The translations under genes were made by a program, and so were the position numbers. A stretch of 12,621 nucleotides of DNA from Onchocerca volvulus (lineage: Eukaryota; Nematoda; Chromadorea; Rhabditida; Onchocercidae), in NCBI GenBank assembly GCA_000499405.2, contig HG738195.1, positions 1 through 12,621 on the forward strand, given 5' to 3'. The notes under the pieces are model-generated. The model had not been told where the DNA came from. It was given only the letters and a program-made list of their open reading frames with translations, and searched no databases. Positions 1-8,240 of this stretch are shown in pieces. Every line of letters begins with the position of its first letter. Within the stretch, counting starts at the first letter, position 1.

Positions 1-180
1 GATTGATTATCAATACTGTTGTCTTATTATCTATATATTATCTATATATAAATAAAAATGAGTAAAAGATACGTTTAGCCTCCGCCTATCTTTTTTTCCG
101 CCATTCTCCTTTTTCCCCCCATCTCTCTCTTTTCTCCTTGTGCAAAGATGCGGTTAACAATAATAAAAAAAATTAAACAG
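1..180. other. AT- and pyrimidine-rich intergenic DNA
   Basis: No gene is visible. The stretch begins with short TATATA/TTAT runs and, from about 76 to 140, becomes strongly pyrimidine-rich (runs of T, CCCCCC and CTCTCTCT). It leads directly into the first copy of the GC-richer repeat at 181. Confidence 0.6.
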
Positions 181-320
181 GGTTCAATGTGATGACCGTC
201 GCGCGCCAATTAGTGCGTATCATCATCGCGCATTAACTAAGGCGCCCTTTCTATCGTTTTGTATAAGATGTCAACGGGAGCAGTTTAATGCTCCGATTTT
301 CTTCGTTTTTTATTTTATAG
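181..320. repeat. Left-end repeat, copy 1
   Basis: This is the first of at least four related copies between 181 and 1160. It opens with a GGTTCA...TGACC segment, has a GC-rich core (GCGCGCC ... GGCGCC), then CTTTCTATC, and ends in a hairpin: GGAGC, loop AGTTTAAT, GCTCC (278-295). This copy lacks the CCGACTCGGG plus T-run end found in copies 2 and 3. The GC-rich core stands out against the surrounding AT-rich DNA. No open frame explains it. It may be a satellite, a mobile-element remnant or a repeated small RNA; the family was not recognised. Confidence 0.75.
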
Positions 321-333
321 TTTTATCCTTTAG

Positions 334-540
334 TCGTTGCACATCATCATTACGCGCTAAAAAAGGCACTCTTTCTATCATTTTATGTTCATTTTATATA
401 GAAACGTCAACGAGAGCGGTTTAATGCTCCGACTCGGGTTTTTTTTTAGTTTTCTTTTTAGTCGTTTTCTTCTTTTTTATTTTATAAATTTATCATATTT
501 GTTTTACTAATATTGTTGATTTTTTACTGTTGCGTAATGA
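334..540. repeat. Left-end repeat, copy 2
   Basis: This copy shares with copy 1 the CATCATCAT / ACGCGC core, CTTTCTATCATTTTAT, TCAACGAGAGC, GTTTAATGCTC and a T-rich tail ending in TTTATTTTATAAATTTATCAT. It lacks the first 30 or so bases of the unit. Its end is a self-complementary CCGACTCGGG (429-438) followed directly by nine T residues, which looks like an RNA terminator. The element's strand is not proven; the T run suggests transcription, if any, on the plus strand. Confidence 0.75.
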
Positions 541-700
541 ACAATAATTGATATTAAATGACAAATAATAATAAATAATGATAGTGATAAATTATAACTA
601 ATAAATAATAATGAATAATAATACAGAATGCTGAATAATAATAAATAATAATAAATAATAATAAACAATAAATACTGAATAATAATAAATAATTAGCTAA
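541..700. repeat. AAT/ATA microsatellite
   Basis: Imperfect trinucleotide tract dominated by AAT/ATA (AATAATAATAAATAATAAT type) with a few interruptions such as ACAGAATGCTG. It fills the gap between copies 2 and 3 of the left-end repeat. Confidence 0.9.
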
Positions 701-720
701 TCCTTTGTAACCCTCAACTA

Positions 721-905
721 GGGTCAATGTCGATTACCCTAGCGTGCCAATAAAGGCGCTCTTTTCTATCATTTCATACAGGAATTTCAACGATAGTGGT
801 TTAATGCACCGACTCGGGTTTTTTTTCCTTTATATCGTTTCTGCTTTTCTATTTAATAAATTTATTTGTTTTATTGATATTATTGATTTTTAACTCTTAC
901 GCAAT
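721..905. repeat. Left-end repeat, copy 3
   Basis: This copy starts GGGTCAATGTCGATTACCCT. It lacks part of the middle core but keeps GGCGCTCTTTTCTATCATTT, TTTCAACGATAGTG, GTTTAATGCACCGACTCGGG and a T8 run, then the same T-rich tail. The hairpin stem is weakened here (GTG/CAC plus mismatches), while the CCGACTCGGG-T8 end is unchanged. The start-to-start distance to copy 4 is about 221 bases. Confidence 0.75.
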
Positions 906-941
906 AAATAATTTTTAATCATTTCTTTGATTAAAAATTGA

Positions 942-1160
942 GGGTCAATGTCGATGACCATCGCGCGCCAAAAAAAACGCATCAGCAACATGCGCTAACA
1001 AAGGCGTTCTTTTCTACCATTTTAAATAGGGATTTCAATGAGAGCAGTTTAATGTTTCGACTCGGTTTTTTTCCCTTTAACCGTCTTCTCCTTTTTTATT
1101 TTATAAATTTATCATTAGATTTGCTTTATTGCTATTATTGGTTTTTCGCTGCTGTGTAAT
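942..1160. repeat. Left-end repeat, copy 4
   Basis: This is the fullest copy. GGTCAATGTCGATGACC forms a 5-base stem (GGTCA/TGACC), followed by ATCGCGCGCC, a GC-rich core, GGCGTTCTTTTCTACCATTTTA, TTTCAATGAGAGC, GTTTAATGTTTCGACTCGG, a T7 run and the T-rich tail. A 73-codon frame starting at 938 runs through it, but its peptide simply translates the repeat and matches nothing recognised, so it is not called as a gene. Confidence 0.8.
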
Positions 1161-1240
1161 ATATAATAATTAATAATAATTAATAGTAATGATAAATAGT
1201 GAAAAATAATAAATAATGATAATTAATAATAAATAATAAG
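1158..1240. repeat. AAT/ATA microsatellite
   Basis: Second imperfect AATAAT/TAATAA tract, following copy 4 of the left-end repeat just as the first tract follows copy 2. The repeated order (element, then AAT tract) suggests that the two were amplified together. Confidence 0.85.
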
Positions 1241-1333
1241 GAATTTTTCGGCTCTGCTCGTTCCGCATCTTCATGAGCGGACACTTTGTTTATAGATCAA
1301 ATGGCTTTGTACTTAATTCTTTGTTGTAGCTAA

Positions 1334-1395
1334 GGTTACGCGCCAAAAAAATACGCGCTCTCATGCGCTGAAAATGGCGCCTTACTGTCGATTAA
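1334..1395. repeat. Left-end repeat, partial copy 5
   Basis: Only the core remains: GGTTACGCGCCAAAAAAATACGCGC, then CATGCGCTGAAAATGGCGCC and TTACTGTCGATT. It aligns to the GCGCGCCAA / GCGCTAA / GGCGCC core of copies 1 and 4. The hairpin and T-run end are missing. It lies just upstream of the SL1-like sequence. Confidence 0.45.
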
Positions 1396-1537
1396 ATTCG
1401 AGCAGGATCCTCCCTCTATAGATAAGCAAGGGGTCCTGACCATAGGATCATTGTTAAAGGATGTGCTTCCGCGAGGTCAAATGGTTGTGTTGATATTGTA
1501 CTTGTCGGTCTTGTCGTATTATCATATTTATGATACA

Positions 1538-1640
1538 GGTTTAATAACCCAAGTTTGAGGTTTCGAGAACAATACAAGAAAAAACAAGGAGTCTCAATAA
1601 GAAGATCGAGAGCAGAATCCAAGAATCCATAATTACTTTC
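1538..1640 (+). ncRNA. SL1-like spliced-leader sequence (variant gene or pseudogene)
   Basis: Bases 1538-1559 match the 22-base nematode SL1 leader at 21 of 22 positions. The only change is position 9, T to A. The next bases are GT, as at the leader donor site of an SL RNA. In the known first stem of SL1 RNA, T9 pairs with A25; here position 25 is T, so A9-T25 still pairs. The pair 8-26 is lost. Against a working gene, no Sm-type site (AATTTTGG-like) is visible in the next 110 bases. It could be a variant SL RNA gene, a dead SL RNA copy, or the 5' end of a retroposed trans-spliced transcript. The 3' end given is nominal, from the usual SL RNA length of about 100 bases. Confidence 0.4.
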
Positions 1641-1759
1641 ACGGTCATAGAAAATCCGCGACACCTTCAAAATTCAGAAAAGAGGAAAATATATAGTAAT
1701 TTTTACCATCTTCGATTGAAATGGCGAATAGAACACGTGTCTGAAGAATAATTATTATA

Positions 1760-2250
1760 AAATAAATTGAACAGCAAATTACTAATAGTTGACTGCTATT
1801 TTTTATTATTTGTCAGCAACGTAGCCTAATAATTATATTATCATATCCTGCTTTAGGAATACTAATTCCAGGCGAATAAACAGGTTATTGTATCGAGTTA
1901 TATCTTTGTCAAATGATTTCGAATATGTCCATCTCTAATTCAACAATAATCATCACCGGTCAAATGTAGGCAACAGTAACACAAAACAACGATGATGATA
2001 TGTAATTAACGTTGCAAAGCGAACGAGTAGCTATTTTCTTGATATTATCAGAATGGTATGTTTAAAACTTCAAATAATCATCTCTGCCAAAGCATTTTGA
2101 TACTACACGACAATTTTTAATAATGTGTGACATAACGAAAGATTCAAAACCAATTTGACGGGACAAACCGATCACCTAACATATTCAAAATAATTGCATC
2201 GCAGCAAACGTGAGCAGAAGACGAAAAAACATTATTTTCAATAGAAAATA
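1760..2250. other. No gene supported
   Basis: AT-rich DNA without a convincing open frame on either strand. A possible minus-strand micro-exon (1707-1740, acceptor TTCTTCAG, donor GTAAAA) lies at its left edge, but its phase does not extend the exon at 2259-2349 into anything recognisable. Confidence 0.4.
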
Positions 2251-2258
2251 TCACTTAC

Positions 2259-2553
2259 CGACTATCATAAACGAAGAAATCTACAGACGCATTGTAAAAT
2301 TTTGGAAAAATTACAGCGCTTCGGGGATGAATGTTGATTAACCCATCATCTGGAAAAAAAAGCGATATTTTATCTGATAATTTTTGCAAACAAAATTGAG
2401 AATTTACTTGATTTAGCTAGAATTAAATTGGATGCTAAACTAATAAGTATGGAATTGCTACAGCAGAATTATGAAATTCAATGAAATTACTTACAAATTA
2501 AATGTCTGGAAGAAATTTCAAGATAATTGCTACGTGGGACTATTTGGAAGCTT
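2259..2553 (-). CDS. Putative exon pair, unknown protein
   Basis: Two minus-strand exons are suggested by splice signals. The first is about 2495-2553, after CTCCCAG and ending at a strong GTAAGT donor. The second is 2259-2349, after a TTTTTTTTCCAG acceptor and ending at GTAAGTG. The phases fit (one base carried over). The second exon is open for 30 codons and reads YDGLINIHPRSAVIFPKFYN at its start. The intron is 145 bases (2350-2494). The start of the first exon is uncertain; a nearer acceptor would leave an 11-base exon. INIHPRSAVIF faintly recalls the OB-fold segment of DEAH-box helicases, but no helicase core is present upstream, so no function is assigned. The pair lies downstream of the secreted-protein gene at 2702-3449, on the same strand, and could also be part of a longer transcript. 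Confidence 0.35.
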
Positions 2554-2701
2554 CTGGGAGACCTTGAAATATATGTTTCGATGTCTCATTATCAAAGAAA
2601 AGAGCAAATGCAGGTTGTCATTTTCGGAGCTAGAATAAGTCAAGTTTGCGCATTTTAATCAAATTTAAACTTTTTTTTCCATGATTGGCAATTTTTTAAA
2701 T

Positions 2702-3449
2702 TCATTGTTTGCTGCTTTTCGCAAATTCAACCTTTAAATAGCAGAATGATTGAAATGTTTTGGTAAGATGGAATAAAGATGTGTGGAAAATTTTTTGACT
2801 TTTAAAGAACTAAAGAATAAGAAAAATTTACATCAATGAAGTTTAATGAAAAAAATCAGATAAAATAGAATAGCTAATCTAATAAAGTCAAATTTTACTT
2901 ATGTAAAAGTTTCATAAACAGAAATTTACCATCAAAAAGTCATGTGTGTATAAATTTTCTTCATAGATAGAAAAGATTTGTTGATCAGTTGTACCATTCG
3001 TGATAATTAATGGCTTCATCCGTTCATTCAACATTTTCTTTGTAAATCCACAAAGCGATTTACAAGTTCTTTAATAAGATAAATTAAAATTCAATTCAAA
3101 AAAGTGATGATAGATTGACGAGTTGAAAGTAAGTGAAAATTTAACAATAAATTAACGAATTGAATGCAAAAGACTAACGCGGCCACAGAAAGCAAATCGC
3201 TGTTGTTGAAAGTAACAAAATATTTCGCTATTTCTTTCTGTACTGAATAAGGAGCATTCATCAAAATATTTAAATCTTCGCATTTCTCAATGAATCCATC
3301 ACGATTTGTTTCTTCTAAATTATTTAATTTCGCAAAGTTTAATTAGTCGGGTGAAAGAAATCTTCAAATTCACCTGTAGGAATCGTAGTAATTGGTCCAC
3401 CGTCGATTGCAATGAAACAAAGAGAAATAAGTAACAATGTAAAATGCAT
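2702..3449 (-). CDS. Small secreted protein, left copy of a tandem pair
   Basis: Four-exon model: 3374-3449, 3179-3314, 2930-3068 and 2702-2809, all with GT...AG borders. The introns are 59, 110 and 120 bases, and the protein is 152 residues. Residues 1-17 (MHFTLLLISLCFIAIDG) look like a signal peptide, so secretion is likely. The mature part has four cysteines (37, 73, 77, 140), including a CxxxC, and two N-glycosylation sequons (N62, N95). No family was recognised. The main support is the diverged second copy at 4219-5010: exon order, the 59-base first intron and amino acids in exons 2-4 are conserved although the DNA has drifted. One oddity: relative to the other copy, a T has been added near 3173-3176, which puts the copy-B-type donor (3156) out of phase. 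The model therefore uses an earlier GTTAGT donor (3178). If that donor is not used, this copy is frameshifted. Confidence 0.55.
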
Positions 3450-3639
3450 TTCCTTCACTTCCGAGAATTTCCAAGTATGAGCGATCATTTCCAAGAATTC
3501 TGAGAACGAAAAAGATCTAATGAAGTTGCAGTACTTTATGTAATCATTAATTATTATACTTACATTTTCAGTTAAGCAATTCAAGCTTGTTAATACCATA
3601 TGCGTTGCATCTAACATTTCCTAAGAATTTTGAAAAATA

Positions 3640-4210
3640 ATATAGATCTTCTCGAGCAAAATTTAACTCTGTCCATTAATTTTAGAGATTGAATCAAAAT
3701 GTTAACTTTTTGTGACTAACTTGTTTACTCTGAAGTAAACATTGTTGCAATAATCAACGGCAACATGTAGAATTTAAAAAATTTTATCAGTTTTTGGTAT
3801 GAGGATTTGAAACAGAAAAATCGCCAAAATTTTGGAAAGAAATTCATGCAATAAAAGTGTTGGAAACGACTGTAAAAGGTAACATTTGCGACAACACAAC
3901 AAGTAGAAAATGAATTATTTCGAAATTGAATGTGAAAACTTTATATGTTGCAATAATTAAGTTATCAGTAAAAAAACTTTGGTCCAAATTTTGAATGATC
4001 CAGTTAATTAACATGCAAAAATTATTCAGTGGCACCCCGACGATGCACAAACGAGATTACTGTACATTTTTTGACAATTTTATCATTCTAGAAATGGAAA
4101 TTTATTTTTTGGATAAGCGATTAAACATCAAATTAACCCCATTATTGCCTCTTCTGCTGGAAATTCTATCCTTCGGAACCTGGAAAATTCAATTAATTCA
4201 ATTAATCTAA
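3640..4210. other. Spacer between the duplicated genes, no gene supported
   Basis: Open frames of about 70 codons occur on both strands here (minus 3844-4050, plus 3995-4210), but neither has recognisable motifs or a good splice context. A minus-strand acceptor TTTTCCAG with a short open segment (FRRIEFPAEEAIMGLI, near 4135-4185) resembles the TTCTAG-CTCCGAA site about 90 bases downstream of the left copy. It may be a remnant of a further shared 3' exon or of untranslated sequence. Confidence 0.4.
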
Positions 4211-4218
4211 AATTTAAT

Positions 4219-4631
4219 TCAATCTAAATTTTTTCCAGTCATTGGCAACTGATCGGCAGTTTTCAAAATACATTTTTTGCTATTTTCCGCAAGCTCAACC
4301 TTCAAGTAGCAGAATAATTGAAATGCTTTGGAAAAATAGAATAAAGGTATCGGCTGGAAAATTTTCTGACGTGTAAAAAACTAAAGAATAAGAAAGATTT
4401 AATTCAGTGCGGTTTTAATGATAACAATTAAATAAAATTAAATAGCTAGTCTAAAAAGGTCAAATTCCACTTATTATAAACAGAAATTAACCATCGAAAC
4501 ATAAGTTGAGCCAGATTTTCTTGTACTTCTCATAAACAGTGGCTTAATCCTTTGATTCAGCTTTTCGCTTGGAAGTTTGTAAAACAATTTACAAGTTCTG
4601 CAATGAGATAAATTAGAATTTCAAAAGAAAA

Positions 4632-4663
<32 letters not shown>

Positions 4664-5010
4664 ACGATCGGTTGATCTTTTCTTCCTATTGGAAGAACAT
4701 GATTGAAAGTAAATAAAAAATTCAACAATAAGTTCACGAATTAAGTGCAAAGACTAAAGCGCGCGTAGAGAGCAAATCTTTGTTGCTCAAAGTTGCGATA
4801 TATTGCATCAGTGTCTTTCGTGTCGGATAAGATTGCATTATAACATTTAAACATTCGTTAGCTTCATCGAATCCATCACTATTTACTTCTTCTGAATTAT
4901 TTAATTTCGTAAAGTTTAAATAGTCAAGCGGCAGAAAACTTTAACTTTACCTGTAAAGGTCACAGTAATTGGTGCACCATTGATTGCAATGGAAAACAAA
5001 GAGAATTTCC
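4219..5010 (-). pseudogene. Small secreted protein, right copy; start codon lost
   Basis: Paralogue of the gene at 2702-3449. Exons align at 4951-about 5005 (exon 1), 4738-4891, 4492-4597 and 4219-4380. The first intron is again 59 bases. Exons 2-4 join in phase and encode, for example, FCYLKVELAENSKK where the left copy has FCYLKVEFAKSSKQ. The protein end is 18 residues longer than in the left copy. Exon 1 is net 20 bases shorter than its counterpart: the start ATG and part of the signal peptide are gone. The remaining in-phase frame begins after a stop with no ATG. The only nearby ATG (ATGAAGGAA) is in another frame and meets a stop early in exon 2. An A21 tract sits in the intron between exons 2 and 3. 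It is probably a pseudogene, unless an upstream exon supplies a new start. Confidence 0.55.
4628..4664. repeat. Poly(A) tract with GAAAA repeats
   Basis: A run of 21 A residues followed by GAAAAGAAAAGAAAAA, inside the intron between exons 2 and 3 of the right secreted-protein copy. It is absent from the matching intron of the left copy, so it arose after the duplication. Confidence 0.85.
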
Positions 5011-5088
5011 TTCATTTCAGAGAAAACATTAAAATTCATTTTACTTTTTGCAATCATTGCAGTCAACACCTCATCCAATTACCTTCGA

Positions 5089-5127
5089 TAAAAAAAAAAA
5101 AAAAAAAAAAAGAAAAGAAAAGGAAGT
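5089..5127. repeat. Poly(A) tract with GAAAA repeats
   Basis: A run of 22 A residues followed by GAAAAGAAAAGGAAG, just upstream of the right secreted-protein copy. Its layout is almost the same as the tract at 4628-4664, about 460 bases away. Shorter A tracts follow near 5290, 5365 and 5541. Confidence 0.85.
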
Positions 5128-5129
5128 TT

Positions 5130-5870
5130 TATCTAAAAATCTGAACATCCGGGAATTTCTCTTTTTTTTCTTACGGTGATTTTTCGATTTCTATCACATT
5201 TCTACAATTCGGTATGTATTCTGATCATCGACATATATTTTATGATTATAACAGTTCGTCTAGCAAGTTTTTTTTCCTATTTTTAGCTATTAAAAAAGAA
5301 AAAAAAAAATGAAATACCAAATAATGTAATCTATCCGTAAAATACAAAGTATCTTTATTGGGAAAAAAAAAGAAACCGAAACTTTTCTTCACACAATGTA
5401 TCGATTTGTAATACTGTAAAAGCAATATGATGATAAATTTGATAGCATAGATAATATTTCGTGATTAGAATTTTTGGTAATTTAGATATTATTAGCCTCT
5501 CTTATCGCTAAATTTACGGCCAATCTTCTTAGTTAATAGTAAAAAAAAAAAAAAAAACATCTCTTATCAAATGATAAATTTCAAAACGCGGTTAAATGAA
5601 AAAAAGGAAGAGAATATATTGTATGGTATGGGTGGAAAAGGAAAAAACAGCCGATGATAAATTTATGATAAATTCAAGGCTCAAATGCATGGAAAGCTAT
5701 AGTGATATGATATGTTCCTACCATTTTTCCTGGTAAGAATTATTAGAAGTTTCGGGAAAGTTTCTCTTTTTTTGAAAAAATTTGAAACTATTATATACAT
5801 AAAAACAATCTCGATATGGTTTTCTCATTCATTCAACAAATATATTTCTAATTATTATTAAAAAAAATTT
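5130..5870. other. No gene supported
   Basis: Very AT-rich DNA with several A9-A16 runs and repeated TGATAAATTT / ATGATAAATTC motifs (about 5429, 5570 and 5655). Short splice-like signals exist on both strands near 5175-5215 (for example GTATGT on plus and GTAAGA on minus), but no frame between them is convincing. Confidence 0.45.
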
Positions 5871-6422
5871 TCTTTACAATTTATATACATTTTTGGGAGA
5901 ATAACTGTACAAAAAATAGAAGAAAATAATAGGCTGATAAAATGATCAACACCGATAAAATATTCATTGGTTGTTGAAGTGGCATATTGTAATGTTAGGA
6001 CAGAATTTGGACAAGTAATAAATTCAAGTATTTTTAAAACCAAGCAATAATTACCGGATGATTGTGCCATTGCAGTCGATGGAAACGGATCCGTAAAATT
6101 TATCTTTGAAGCAGAACCAGCACCAGAAACGGTTCGCAAATATCGGAGAAGACTGAAATGATTGCAACATAAATATCCAAATAATCAAAGCATCTGTTAA
6201 AATATTCTCACATGATTCATCACTCAAGATGAATATAAATGGATGTTCCGTTGTGATTTCTATGAATCTTACTGTATAATATCTAATTCTCATCTTTGTT
6301 TGTGATTGCCAAGCTGTGATTGTCTTCTCATCTTCAATCGTAAATACTGGAACTAAAATCACATGCAAATACTTCCGGTCTTATGACCTAGCTTATGTAG
6401 TACAATGATGAGAATACGGTAA

Positions 6423-6599
6423 AGAGAAGCACAAAACGGATTTTTTTCGGTTGGAGAAAAGAATTTTGACTCAACGGATTCGAGTACTCTCATCCAACAT
6501 CCTTTATCAACCGTTCTACGCAAAAAATATCCCTACTATTCCCCCCAAACAAAAATTCTGGCTATCAACAATCAAGAAGAACAATATTCCAACTTTTAA
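6423..6599 (+). other. Open plus-strand stretch inside a serpin intron
   Basis: Fifty-eight plus-strand codons are open between TAA stops, with a GC content clearly above the flanks and a mixed composition (for example STLIQHPLSTVLRKKYPYYS). A possible acceptor is GGAGAAAAG at 6441-6450. There is no ATG, no donor within the stretch and no recognised family. It could be a terminal exon of a plus-strand gene or chance. It overlaps another open plus frame (6451-6684) that is less convincing. Confidence 0.2.
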
Positions 6600-6851
6600 A
6601 CTAGATTCCTATCAACTATCGTTAATCCTTTCAACATCGATAAACTCTCCAAAAATATTATTTTTGAATAATTATTGTCTATAATAGTTAACTAAGAAAA
6701 ATATTTTTTCATGAAAACTACAGCTGGATGAATTAATTCTAGGATTTGATAAGCAAAATTTGGAAACTTATCGAAAATCATTAGGATATTTGAGATCATA
6801 TTTGGTTGACGAAGTTCGAAATCCGTTTGAACGGGCAATTCGTGAAAGTTG

Positions 6852-6871
6852 ATCATCCGAATTCGGATGAT
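6852..6871. repeat. Perfect 20-base palindrome
   Basis: ATCATCCGAATTCGGATGAT is perfectly self-complementary. It lies inside the serpin-like exon 6722-6901, at the point where about 30 residues of the usual serpin sequence are missing. Confidence 0.9.
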
Positions 6872-6959
6872 GATATTCATCGATAAGCCATTTGGATTAT
6901 GCTTGTGATGTCTTTGTTGAAGAGAAACATGACGCACTCGCTAACATGCCTAAACGATT

Positions 6960-8240
6960 TTAATGACATTATCAAATTAATATAATACTAAGACAATAGT
7001 ACTGATAATCAATCATTAATGTTTATATTGATAGTTTTATTGATAGCGAATAACAAGCAATAATGATAGAAATGATAAACATGCTCTAAAATAAGTATTA
7101 TCCTTTTAAAAATCTGTTTTGAACAGGTGAAACTTATTTTAAGTAAGTTTATAAAATAAATCTTATTTTCTTTCTTGATTCGGTAAAGATCATGAATCGT
7201 ATAAGTGAAATCCAAAAAGTGTATGAAAATTTTTTTAACCAATTCTTTGTGACATTTATTGTTTGGGCATGTCATATTTATTCATTCATTTATTATAATT
7301 TATCGTATACTTCTCCCGTACCTAATATATATTTATATATATTTTTTACTTTGCTATATTTCTTTCCCCGCTTCCCGCGCTATGTATAAAATTAAAAAAA
7401 AAAAAGAGCATTAGAAAGGAAAAAAAATATGAATGAAGAAAGAATTTAAAAACATTAGGAATGATAAATTCTGTTTTAAATTAATTCTCAGCTTATTTAG
7501 CATACAAAACCGCTGTTATAGAACTTTCTAGTCATATTCTAGGTATTTGATCTTATAATTTATTTGAAATGCTTTCCAATTTAAACATAATAGCGATATT
7601 CGAGCTAATCGTAGTATTTTTCACTCAATAGTTTATTTGTATCACAGCAATATACATATAATAAACAATTTTTTATAAGATTTCATAATTTCTTCCTGAC
7701 AAACTGTAGTTTCATAAAGCTCTTAAGCAAAATTTGGACAAATCAAGAAAATTGTCTAAGACTTAGCTTCAAATTTTTCATGAAGTCGTAGTTTTTTTTC
7801 TCTCTTTTTTTTTTTTTCTTTTATTCAACAATTCGATAATCTTTTCATAACTCTAGAAATTTTCCAAATCATAATTTATAATGCTTGTTTTTTTTTTCTT
7901 TGAAAAAATCCCTTACATTATTGAGTTATTATTAATCTGAGTTTCTTGAACTATTTCCTTTATTTTTTTCAAATAATCGATTGATTGATCATTGTATGGT
8001 ATTCTGAATATTTTTTCATCTTATTTTGCCTAATCATTTATTATTTGAATTAGCCTATTTGAAGTTACGTTTAATCAGGAGATAAATTTCAGACTTCCTG
8101 TCTAAGTGATATGAATTTTATTTTAAGTTGAAACAATCGGGAATATCGAATGTTCATTTTATTGATCAAAAGAATTACTTTTTTTTTTTCAAGAAACTTC
8201 AATTTTCTCTAACGAATTTTTCGCGATATTGAATTTTATA
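6960..8240. other. Large intron of the serpin-like gene or intergenic DNA
   Basis: About 1.3 kb of AT-rich sequence with T runs (7801-7820, 7888-7900, 8180-8190) and no recognisable exon. Frames of 88 codons (minus 7009-7275) and 65 codons (plus 7192-7389) are hydrophobic or low in complexity and match nothing. If the serpin model is right, exon 8253-8330 joins 6722-6901 across this region (intron 6902-8252). Confidence 0.4.

Noticed and set aside
181..200. tRNA B-box-like GGTTCA motif in the left-end repeat
   Set aside because: The conserved spacing to an A box and a cloverleaf are missing; other copies read GGGTCAATG instead.
1416..1670. Minus-strand 84-codon frame
   Set aside because: No motif or splice context. 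It lies opposite the SL1-like site in a region of locally higher GC, where all frames are longer.
2259..2349. DEAH-box helicase OB-fold exon
   Set aside because: The INIHPRS resemblance is short, and no helicase core motifs lie upstream, where instead an unrelated secreted-protein gene sits.
6054..6161. Plus-strand open stretch reading CAIAVDGNGSVKFIFEAEPA
   Set aside because: It overlaps the minus-strand exon 6055-6152, which has better splice sites on both sides and the serpin-like PIFANRF motif.
6724..6852. Plus-strand open stretch after CTACAG, 42 codons (LDELILGFDKQ...)
   Set aside because: It looks coding, but it is the antisense of the serpin-like exon 6722-6901, whose minus-strand reading matches family landmarks.
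7192..7389. Plus-strand 65-codon hydrophobic frame
   Set aside because: Composition is driven by T-rich DNA; there is no recognised family and no splice or start context.
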